Positions 15,228 through 22,345 of a stretch of 34,687 bases of DNA are shown here, one piece after another. A model generated the notes under the pieces. The model was not told the origin of the DNA, did not search any database, and saw only the letters and a program-made list of their open reading frames with translations. Origin of the DNA: Acidobacteriota bacterium (GTDB taxonomy: Bacteria; Acidobacteriota; Blastocatellia; Pyrinomonadales; Pyrinomonadaceae); assembly GCA_018269075.1 (NCBI GenBank), contig JAFDVJ010000119.1, positions 1 through 34,687 on the forward strand, written 5' to 3'. The position numbers and the translations under genes are program-made. Numbering within the stretch: position 1 is the stretch's first letter; each line of letters opens with the position of its first letter.

Positions 15228-16643
15228 TCATTTTTTCCGGTGATGATGATGCGGGAAGACGACCGGGGCGGTCGCGAGGACGGCGAACAATAGGAAGTAG
15301 AAGCCGTTCGACGACGTCCGCAGCGGGAAATCGAAAAAGCTGTGGATGAGGATTCCGAAACAGCCGGCGAGCCCGCCGATCGCCGCGCTCTGGCCGAAAT
15401 GGCTGTGTTCGCCGCCGATCCGCCGGAGGCCCTGTCTGAAGAGCAGGAAGATGAACGAGCCGACCGTGATCAGCCCGAGAATCCCGGCGTCGGCGAGCGT
15501 CTGCAGATAATCGTTGTGCGCCTGCTCGACGCGGAGCGTGCCGTTCCACGTATCGTACCGCGGAAACGCCGTCCCGAACGCGTCGAGGCCCGCGCCGAGA
15601 ATCGGGTAATCCTTGAAAATCTGCCACGCGACCGCCCAGAAATGCGTCCGGCCGCTGCTGATGTCGGCCTGGTTGGCGAGCCCGACGCCGCGCATCAGCG
15701 ACGCGTCGCCGCCGAGCATCACGACCGCGCTGACAAGCAGCAGAACGATTGCCAGCCCGCCGCCGAGAATCGCCAGATTGCGCCGGAAACGCGCGTGTTT
15801 TTCGGATTTCGCGACGTCCTCGCCGCTTCTTTCCCGGCGCAGGAAATTAGCGAGAAAGACGAACGCGACGACGCCGAACAGACTGAGCAGCCCGCCGCGC
15901 GAACCGGTCAGCAGAATCGCGAGCGTCATCAGCACGAGCGCGATGATCAGCAGCAGGCGCTTGTCTTTGGCCGTCGCCTGCCCGACCAGCAGCGCCAGCG
16001 TCAATGCGGCCGTCATCTCCATAAAAGCCGCGAAATGATGTTGGTTGACGAACGAGCCGAACGGGATCGACTGCGGCGTCGGACGCAGACCGTAAATGCC
16101 TTCGGGGTTCGCGATCCGCTGCAGGATGCCGAAAAACGCCATCACCGCGCCGAAGATGACGACCAGCGCGACGATCTTGCGGAGCCGCTTCGGGCGGTTG
16201 AGATAGACGAACGAAGCGCCGAAAAATATCGTGTAGAGAATCAGCTGCGCGACCATCAGCCGCGTCGCGTAAGGATTGATCGAAAGCGAAGCGACGGCCG
16301 GGATCGATAAAAGCCCGTCTTCGAGATTCGCGCTCCGCAGCGGCAGCAATTGGACGAGGCCGATCAGGATCAGCCCGCCGAGCGGCAGCAAAAGCGGGCT
16401 CGTCCCGACTTCGAGCCGGCCCGCGATCCACGATTCGGCCAGCCGGCAGAGCACCATCAGACCGGTCAGGATCGAAATAAAGCCGAACGCCCACGTGTCG
16501 ACCGCGCCGTAGGCGACGACCGAAAAGACCAGAATCACGCACAGCAAAAAGAACCCCGCGCCGTTGAACCGCGACGGCTCGGCCGCCGGCATCGCCTCGC
16601 CGGCCGCCTCCGCGAGCTCCGAATTTTCCCGTTCATTTTGCAT
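15228..16643 (-). CDS. O-antigen ligase / polymerase family membrane protein
   Basis: A 471-residue polytopic protein with about ten to twelve membrane helices and one large periplasmic loop. The loop region contains the family signature around RVEQAHNDYLQTLADAGILG, which matches the Wzy_C / WaaL domain. Members join or polymerise undecaprenyl-linked glycans at the periplasmic face. The long cytoplasmic-looking N-terminus is acidic, and the C-terminus ends in HHHHRKK, which could be cytoplasmic. It lies at the end of the minus-strand polysaccharide cluster, 112 bp after the TPR protein. Ligases of this family are often encoded next to TPR proteins. Whether it acts as a ligase or a polymerase cannot be decided from sequence alone. 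Confidence 0.9.
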   Translation of the reverse strand: MQNERENSELAEAAGEAMPAAEPSRFNGAGFFLLCVILVFSVVAYGAVDTWAFGFISILTGLMVLCRLAESWIAGRLEVGTSPLLLPLGGLILIGLVQLLPLRSANLEDGLLSIPAVASLSINPYATRLMVAQLILYTIFFGASFVYLNRPKRLRKIVALVVIFGAVMAFFGILQRIANPEGIYGLRPTPQSIPFGSFVNQHHFAAFMEMTAALTLALLVGQATAKDKRLLLIIALVLMTLAILLTGSRGGLLSLFGVVAFVFLANFLRRERSGEDVAKSEKHARFRRNLAILGGGLAIVLLLVSAVVMLGGDASLMRGVGLANQADISSGRTHFWAVAWQIFKDYPILGAGLDAFGTAFPRYDTWNGTLRVEQAHNDYLQTLADAGILGLITVGSFIFLLFRQGLRRIGGEHSHFGQSAAIGGLAGCFGILIHSFFDFPLRTSSNGFYFLLFAVLATAPVVFPHHHHRKK

Positions 16644-16714
16644 CTGACACCGTTAAGATTTCTTTCCCAAAGCCGCCGACCATCGTAACCAGCCAAACCG
16701 CCTCAATGCCCAAC

Positions 16715-16754
16715 AATCCGAAATCCGAAATCCGAAATCCCAAATCCGAAATCG
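16715..16754 (-). repeat. Heptanucleotide tract after the TPR/jelly-roll gene
   Basis: On the minus strand the tract begins 2 nt after the TAA stop at 16756-16758, in the same polarity as the other copies. One unit carries a substitution (GGGATTT). Confidence 0.9.
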
Positions 16755-16755
16755 T

Positions 16756-18024
16756 TTACCGCGCGCTGAGGCTGAAATCGTCGAACCATAATCTCCCGCT
16801 GATCGGGCAGGCCGCCGATTTGCAGGCGCCGCGGACGAGCCGGACGACGACCGCTTCGGTCGCGGCGGGCACGACGAATTCCGTTTTGAGACTCGACCAG
16901 TCCGAATTGGCGGCGACCGTGTCGGTCGCGGCGAGCACCTTGCCGTCGGCCGCGTCGACGATCTCCCATTTGACGGTCGCTTCGGTCTTGAGCTCGGCTT
17001 TGTAAAACACCTCGAACGCGTATTTTTTGTTCGATTCGACGGCGACGGTCTGCGTCACGCCGCGAAAGGCGCTGCCGCCGGAGTTGAATATCAGCTTGAG
17101 GCTCATATTCCCGCCGTGCCGCTGCGCGTTGTCGACGCCGATCTGCGGCTCGGTGCCGTCGGCGATCTGCCACTCGAAAACGCCCGCGTTCTTCGGGTTT
17201 TCGGCTTCGAAGCCGCCGTTCGTGAGCTGGCCGACCGCGAACTTTTTATCTTCGGAACCGGCGAGCCCGCCGAAAACCGTCAGCGCCGCGCGGTATCTTT
17301 TCGCTTCGATCATTTTCTGGTAGATCTCTTCGCCGTTCGTTTTGAAATCTTCGCGGCGCGCGTCTTCCGGCAGGCTCTGCCAGACTTCGAGCGCCTCGTC
17401 GAACCGCTGCGCGCGCGCCGACACGAGTGCCAGCGCGGCTCTTAAATTAGGCGAATCGCCGGCGTAGCGCCGGAGCGCGGCCGCGTCGCCCTCGAAAAGC
17501 TGCGACGCGCTCGCCATCGCCGGGTTCGCAAAGCTCTTGTCGCTTTCGGCGGCCTTCCGGATCTCGACGAACGCCTCGTCCGATTTCCCCTGCCGGAGCA
17601 GGAAGTTGCCGAGCGTCCACTGGACCTGCGCGTAGTTCGGGGCGAGCGCGAGCGCCCGCCGAAGCGCCTTTTCCGCGCCGTCCGCGTCGCCGCTCCGCTC
17701 GCGCGCGCGGCCGAGCTCGTACCATAAACGGTAATCGTACGGCGAGCGCGCGGCAGCCTCTTCGAACTCGGCGAGCGATTTCGGCAGATCTTCGGGCAGA
17801 AACGACTTTTCGTGGAGAATCGCGGACGCGAGATGCGCCTGCGGATTGGACGGCGCCATTTCGACCGCGAGGTCGGCGACCTCTTTCTGAACGGCGCGCA
17901 GCGCGATCGTGTCGGCCAGAAACCAGTTCGCGAAGATGTACGCGCCGGCGACGCAGATCACCGCCAGCAGCGGGATGAGCAGACGTCCGGCAGTCGTTTC
18001 GAGCTTGATCGTGCGAGTCGGCAT
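16756..18024 (-). CDS. Membrane-anchored TPR protein with C-terminal jelly-roll domain
   Basis: A 422-residue protein. One N-terminal membrane helix (about 13-38) places the rest outside the cytoplasm. Residues about 48-210 form tetratricopeptide repeats, for example RSPYDYRLWYELGRARERSG and NYAQVQWTLGNFLLRQGKSD. Residues about 270-422 form a beta-rich domain starting LTNGGFEAE and ending GRLWFDDFSL, the layout of CBM4/9-type or discoidin-like carbohydrate-binding jelly rolls. It is flanked by the O-antigen ligase and the phosphoglycosyltransferase on the same strand with gaps of 112 and 128 bp. A role as a glycan-binding partner of the ligase is a reasonable inference. Related TPR proteins accompany exopolysaccharide ligases in many genomes. 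Confidence 0.85.
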   Translation of the reverse strand: MPTRTIKLETTAGRLLIPLLAVICVAGAYIFANWFLADTIALRAVQKEVADLAVEMAPSNPQAHLASAILHEKSFLPEDLPKSLAEFEEAAARSPYDYRLWYELGRARERSGDADGAEKALRRALALAPNYAQVQWTLGNFLLRQGKSDEAFVEIRKAAESDKSFANPAMASASQLFEGDAAALRRYAGDSPNLRAALALVSARAQRFDEALEVWQSLPEDARREDFKTNGEEIYQKMIEAKRYRAALTVFGGLAGSEDKKFAVGQLTNGGFEAENPKNAGVFEWQIADGTEPQIGVDNAQRHGGNMSLKLIFNSGGSAFRGVTQTVAVESNKKYAFEVFYKAELKTEATVKWEIVDAADGKVLAATDTVAANSDWSSLKTEFVVPAATEAVVVRLVRGACKSAACPISGRLWFDDFSLSAR

Positions 18025-18152
18025 AACGGATTCGCGGTCGCGGCTCGCCGTTTCCGGCGGCCTTCGAGTCGCTTTTTATCGAATCTTCAATCTATAAAAA
18101 CAATGATGATTTAAGTCGAATCGCCGACAAATTGCAAATCGCCGATCGCGAA

Positions 18153-19958
18153 TCACTCGAAATCGACGGGTTCGATTTTGATCAGCGCGCGCTTGAGCGA
18201 AACGTTCGCTTCGTCGCAGATGCCGCGCACTTCGCGGAGCCTTTCGGCCGACAGATTCCGGAACGAGATCAGGATTTCCTGCACGTCGTTTTCGCGGCAG
18301 ATCGCGTCGAGCGAGCCGTTGCCGCCGTAGACCTTGAGGCCGTGAATGACCTTTCCCTTTTTGAGCGGATCGTCGTCGACGAAGCCGATCGGCCGGTATT
18401 CCCACTCGGGGTTGTTGGTCAGCTCGCGCAGGACCATCTCGCCGCCGTCGCCCGCGCCGTAGATCAGGACGTTGCGGCCCTCGTTCCCGCTCGGCGACGG
18501 CAGCAGCTGGCGAAAGAGCCGAAAGGCCATCCGGCTGCCGGCGATCGCCGAAAAAAGGATCAGGCCGTCGAGAATAAAGACCGCCCGCGAAAAATTCTGG
18601 AACCGGTAAAGCAGCAGGATCGCGAGCACGCTGAGGATCGAGCCGAAGACGACGCCCTTGAAAAACGTCAGAAAATCGCGGACGCCCGTATAGCGCCAGA
18701 TGCCGCGGTAGACGCCGGCGAACAGCAGCGCGAAAAGCTTGATGACGATCAGGATCGGGACGGTCTGGATGAAGAGATCCCAGTTGGCCGTGTCCTCGAA
18801 CGCGCCGAAGAGCAGCGCATAGGCGGCGTAATACGAGAGCGTGATCAGCAGCGCGTCCATCATCACCTCGAAAATGCGCCGCTTGTGCGAGAGATTGAGC
18901 AGAAAGCCGAACGCCGCGCCGGTCTGCACGGCGACCTGCGCCTCCTGTTCCTGGTAAACCTTGACCTTCGCCAGATAAACGCCGATGATCGTCAGGATCA
19001 CCGTGAAGACGGCAATCAGCGCGAGGCTCTGCGACGTGTCGAGCTCGCGCACGAAGAGCGCGAGAATGCCGGCCAGCAGCGCAAAGCCATAGAGCATCAG
19101 GACGGCCGTGCGTTCGGAAAGACCGAGCGCGACCAGCCGGTGCGACGTGTGATCGCGGCCGCCCTGCGAGGCCTTGCGGCCCCAGAGCTTGCGGAGGATC
19201 GTGACGAACGTCGTGTCGAAGATCGGGACGAAGAGGATCAGCGCCGGCACGGCGAGAATCGTCATCACGCCGCGCGAGCGGCCGCCGACCTGGTTCATCA
19301 GCACCGAGCCGGCGAGCAGAAACCCGACGAACATCGAGCCGCAGTCGCCCATAAAGATCGACGCCGGATTGAAATTGAAGACCAGAAAACCGAGCAGCGC
19401 GCCGATAAAGGCCGTCACGAAGAGGAGCTCCTGCGTCTGCCCGCTGGCGCCGAAACCGGCGGCCAGCGAGATCGCGGCGATCGCCGAGATGCCGGCCGCC
19501 AGCCCGTCCATATTGTCGAGCAGATTGATCGCGTTGGTGATGCCGATCAGCCAGACGACGGTGATCCAGATGTCGACGATCTCATAGCCCGTCCACGGCA
19601 GCGTCAGCCGAAAACCGATCAGGATCGTCGCGCCGATCAACTGCCCGACGAGCTTTTGATACGGCTTGATGTTGAGGAGGTCGTCGAGCAGGCCGACGAG
19701 AAACAGAAACGAGCTCGCGCCGAGAATGACGAACGATTCGCGGTTGTGCGGCACGAAGAGCAGATAAACCAGCAGCGTCGTCAGAAAGATCGCGACGCCG
19801 CCCATCATCGCCGTCGGCTTTTTATGCCAGCGGTCGGCTTTCGGTTTGGCGACGAAGCCGAAGCGCCGCGCCGCGCCGCGCACGACGTAAGTCAGGCCGA
19901 CCGCCAGAACGAAACTGATTGCCGCAACCCAGAGCGGGTTTGAAAAAAGATTCAGCAT
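18153..19958 (-). CDS. WecA/MraY-type phosphoglycosyltransferase fused to FlaA1-like N-terminal half
   Basis: A 601-residue membrane protein. Residues about 1-340 form the polyprenyl-phosphate HexNAc-1-phosphate transferase fold: RWHKKPTAMMGG near 42-53, the DD pair in LLDDLLN, NLLDNMDGLAAG, MGDCGSMF and HTSHRLVALGL. This starts lipid-linked glycan assembly on the inner face of the membrane. Residues about 365-480 form four more helices and are followed by a Rossmann domain (GAGDGGEMVLREL, then GFVDDDPLKKGK). That part matches the N-terminal half of FlaA1/CapD/WbpM-type sugar-nucleotide enzymes and of PglB/WbaP initiators, but the catalytic SDR half is absent. The protein ends at IKIEPVDFE. 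The fusion suggests that the extra domain senses or docks a nucleotide sugar. It is the likely initiating enzyme of this cluster. Confidence 0.92.
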   Translation of the reverse strand: MLNLFSNPLWVAAISFVLAVGLTYVVRGAARRFGFVAKPKADRWHKKPTAMMGGVAIFLTTLLVYLLFVPHNRESFVILGASSFLFLVGLLDDLLNIKPYQKLVGQLIGATILIGFRLTLPWTGYEIVDIWITVVWLIGITNAINLLDNMDGLAAGISAIAAISLAAGFGASGQTQELLFVTAFIGALLGFLVFNFNPASIFMGDCGSMFVGFLLAGSVLMNQVGGRSRGVMTILAVPALILFVPIFDTTFVTILRKLWGRKASQGGRDHTSHRLVALGLSERTAVLMLYGFALLAGILALFVRELDTSQSLALIAVFTVILTIIGVYLAKVKVYQEQEAQVAVQTGAAFGFLLNLSHKRRIFEVMMDALLITLSYYAAYALLFGAFEDTANWDLFIQTVPILIVIKLFALLFAGVYRGIWRYTGVRDFLTFFKGVVFGSILSVLAILLLYRFQNFSRAVFILDGLILFSAIAGSRMAFRLFRQLLPSPSGNEGRNVLIYGAGDGGEMVLRELTNNPEWEYRPIGFVDDDPLKKGKVIHGLKVYGGNGSLDAICRENDVQEILISFRNLSAERLREVRGICDEANVSLKRALIKIEPVDFE

Positions 19959-20064
19959 AGAGGTATTGCGGAATGAAAGATTCCTTTAAAATACCTTTCC
20001 GGAAACAAATTCTGCTCGTGCTTTATTACAAAATAGATTGACCGCAAAAGCAAGCAGATGTTCA

Positions 20065-21270
20065 TTAATTTTGATTTAAATTGCGGTAAAGATTGATTAT
20101 ATCTTCGGTGAGCCGTTCCTTTCCGTAATGCCCGCGGACGAATTCGCGGCCGTTTTCGCCGAGGCTTTTCCGGAGCGCTTCGTCGCCTGCCAGACAAAGC
20201 AGCGCGTCGCGCAGCCCGCGCTCGTCGCCGGACGCGACGCCGATCCCGCGCGCGCAGATCCGGAAATTCTCTTTCTCTTCGCAAACCTCGCCGAGCAGAT
20301 CGACGACGCCGCCGACCATCGTCGAAACGCACGCGCGGCCGTTCGCCATCGCCTCGATCAGCGACAGCGGCGTGCCCTCGTTGAGCGACGTCAGGACGAT
20401 GATGTCGAGCCCGGCGTAAAAAACGTCGGCGTCCGCGCGATTGCCGAGAAAGACGACCGCGTCGCGCACGCCGAACGCGTCCGTTTCGCGTTCGAGCTCC
20501 GCGCGCAGGTGGCCGTCGCCGATGATCACGAACCGGAGCTTCGGCGCGGCGGCGTCTTTCTCGTCGCGGTAAATCTTCGCCGCCCTGAGGACGAGCGGGA
20601 TGTTCTTGATCTCGGTCAGCCGCCCGACGAAGCCGACCAGCAGCTCGTCGTCGGCCGCGCCGAGCTCCGCGCGCAAAAGGTGTTTTTTGGCGTCGGCCGC
20701 GTCGAACGGCGAAAGATCGATGCCGAGCGGGATGACGCGAAACTGGGCGGCGCGGCCGACGCCGAATTTTTCGTTAATCTCGGCCCGCTGCTGGTCGCTG
20801 ATCGCGATGATCCGGTCGGTCAGCCGCGCCAGCGTCCGTTCGATGAACAGAAAAAGGGCGGTCTTGCGTTTGCCGTAATAGCTGTGAAAAACGTGGCCGT
20901 GATAGGTGTGGACGAGCTTGACGCGGCGCCACGCGAGCCAGCGGTAGAGAAAGCCGGCGACGCGGCCGATCGTTCCCGCCTTGGCCGTGTGCGTGTGAAT
21001 GATGTCGGGCTTTTCGCGCCGGATGTGCCGGAAGACCTTCCAGAGCGAGACGACGTCTTTGGCCGAGAGCTCGCGGCTCATTTCGGGAATGAAGACCGGC
21101 TCGACGCCGTGGTCGGCGGCGAAATAGCTCATATCTTCCTCGCCGTCCGGCACGGTCCCGGTCAGCAGGACCGACTCGAACTCTTCCGACTGCAGGGCCT
21201 TCGTCAGCCAGACGACGTGCCGCGCCGGGCCGCCGACGTTGAGCCTCGCGATGATGCGGACGATCTTCAT
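20065..21270 (-). CDS. GT4 family glycosyltransferase
   Basis: A 401-residue cytoplasmic enzyme. The start at 21270 (MKIVRIIARLNVGGPARHV) gives the normal first strand and glycine-rich acceptor loop; the open frame continues 29 residues upstream, but through a heptanucleotide tract. The C-terminal domain has GFVGRLTEIKN, IIGDGHLRAELE and the E-x7-E element NEGTPLSLIEAMANG. The HTHTAKAG motif near 120 is typical of UDP-sugar GT4 enzymes such as those building capsule or O-antigen. It lies 106 bp upstream of the phosphoglycosyltransferase gene, on the same strand, and probably adds the second sugar. Donor identity is not readable. Confidence 0.93.
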   Translation of the reverse strand: MKIVRIIARLNVGGPARHVVWLTKALQSEEFESVLLTGTVPDGEEDMSYFAADHGVEPVFIPEMSRELSAKDVVSLWKVFRHIRREKPDIIHTHTAKAGTIGRVAGFLYRWLAWRRVKLVHTYHGHVFHSYYGKRKTALFLFIERTLARLTDRIIAISDQQRAEINEKFGVGRAAQFRVIPLGIDLSPFDAADAKKHLLRAELGAADDELLVGFVGRLTEIKNIPLVLRAAKIYRDEKDAAAPKLRFVIIGDGHLRAELERETDAFGVRDAVVFLGNRADADVFYAGLDIIVLTSLNEGTPLSLIEAMANGRACVSTMVGGVVDLLGEVCEEKENFRICARGIGVASGDERGLRDALLCLAGDEALRKSLGENGREFVRGHYGKERLTEDIINLYRNLNQN

Positions 21271-21324
21271 TCTTGACGATTCAACAGTGTCTAAAATAAG
21301 TTTTCCGGCGAATTTCGATCCGGT

Positions 21325-21353
21325 CTTCGATCTTCGATCTTCGATCTTCGATT
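21325..21353. repeat. Heptanucleotide tract (ATCTTCG)n
   Basis: About four units of ATCTTCG lie 55 bp upstream of the GT4 start on its 5' side. The 7-bp period is the same as in the other tracts but the sequence is different. It is translated if the longer GT4 reading frame is used (SKIEDRRSK), which is one reason for preferring the inner start. Confidence 0.85.
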
Positions 21354-21357
21354 CCAT

Positions 21358-21607
21358 TATGAAAATCGAAGCCCGAATCTGCCGGCGGGCCGCGCCGGGC
21401 GCAAAAAAAACAAAACCAAAATAGCTTCAGTTTTGCCTCGCGATGATGTCGTTTTGTAAAGGTCGGCGGCCGGTCAATCGAACGCGGCTTTTATCTTTCA
21501 AAAAGTGGCGTCCGGTTATACGATAGTGCGGGAAAATCGCGACGGGCCGCCGCCAACCGTTAGTCTAAACGTTCGCCGCCGGAAAGACCAGCGAGCGTCG
21601 ACCGGAT
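21358..21607. other. Gap between the RmlC-like and GT4 genes
   Basis: This region of 250 bases holds no gene. It has GC-rich partial hairpins (21380-21400, and around the CGTTAGTCTAAACG segment near 21558-21571), which may end the RmlC-like transcript. It also carries a TATAAC-like -10 on the minus strand near 21516-21521 that could start the GT4 transcript. Confidence 0.35.
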
Positions 21608-22114
21608 TTAATCTTCCATCCTGAAAATCGTGTCGGGATCGTCCTCGTGACGGATCTCGTCGATCGGCTCTTTTTTGTTTTCGCCCATATAGAGGCGGTT
21701 CGGACAATTGACGACGACGCCCTTTTCGGTCGTGCTGACGTTCTTGTAGGCGTGGACGATGCCTTTCGGGATGATCACGGCCTGCGGGTTGTCGGCGCCG
21801 ACGAAAAGCGTCATCACGTTGCGAAAGGTCGGCGAATCCTCGCGGTTGTCCCACAACCGCAGTTTGTAGTTGCCGGGCCCGATAAAACAGAAAAGATCGG
21901 CCTGATCGACGTGCTCGTGCGGCCCGCGCTGGACCAGCGGCTCGGTCACCGAAAGATAGGCCATCGTCGGGTAAAACTCTTCGGCGAGCTCGTCGTGCCG
22001 GAAAAGCTCGGCCAGCCAGCCGCGCTCGTCGACGAACTTTCTGAGCGGATAAACCACGACATCCTGAATTTTTCCTTTTTGAAACCCGGCGGCTTCCTTG
22101 CTCGTTTGCGTCAT
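21608..22114 (-). CDS. dTDP-4-dehydrorhamnose 3,5-epimerase-like (RmlC family) cupin
   Basis: A 168-residue cupin fold protein. Typical RmlC features are present: KFVDERGWLAELFRHDE near 26-42, YLSVTEPLVQRGPHEHVDQ with the catalytic-region histidines (HEH), DNREDSPTF, and the IIPKGIVHAYKN strand near 117-128. The family epimerises dTDP-4-keto sugars on the way to L-rhamnose and related sugars. No rmlA, rmlB or rmlD is in the window, and some residues differ from classical RmlC, so a WxcM-like or other sugar-nucleotide role is possible. It is the first gene of the minus-strand polysaccharide cluster. Upstream on the minus strand are an AAGCTTAAGCTT palindrome (22115-22126) and a CATAAT -10-like hexamer (22129-22134). 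Confidence 0.85.
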   Translation of the reverse strand: MTQTSKEAAGFQKGKIQDVVVYPLRKFVDERGWLAELFRHDELAEEFYPTMAYLSVTEPLVQRGPHEHVDQADLFCFIGPGNYKLRLWDNREDSPTFRNVMTLFVGADNPQAVIIPKGIVHAYKNVSTTEKGVVVNCPNRLYMGENKKEPIDEIRHEDDPDTIFRMED

Positions 22115-22345
22115 AAGCTTAAGCTTAGATTATGTCCAAACATCGCCGAATCCGCAAATTGAATCGGCGCGACTCAAAAAAAATCGCCGCCGGAGCTTTC
22201 TTTTCCCGCCGATAAACTTTCCTGATGACAAACATCGTTTTTTTATGTTATTATTTTTAAGGCTTTCTATCCCTTGCATCTTTTACAGCCGCCCAAACCC
22301 GACATATTCCCCACACTCAGGTTCTGAAAATTTGATTGAAACCGT
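22115..22345. other. Divergent intergenic region between the RmlC-like and PilT-like genes
   Basis: A 231-base gap likely to hold both promoters. The minus-strand side has a CATAAT hexamer about 15 nt before the RmlC-like start, and a small stem (CGCCGA / TCGGCG, 22144-22169). The plus-strand side is AT-rich around 22235-22260 and has TTTACA at 22282 with a weak -10 seventeen nt later. Confidence 0.4.

Noticed and set aside
18132..19943. Plus-strand open frame of about 600 codons opposite the phosphoglycosyltransferase gene
   Set aside because: Extremely charged composition (Arg, Asp, Glu, Gln), no hydrophobic core and no motif; the minus-strand frame encodes a clear membrane enzyme.
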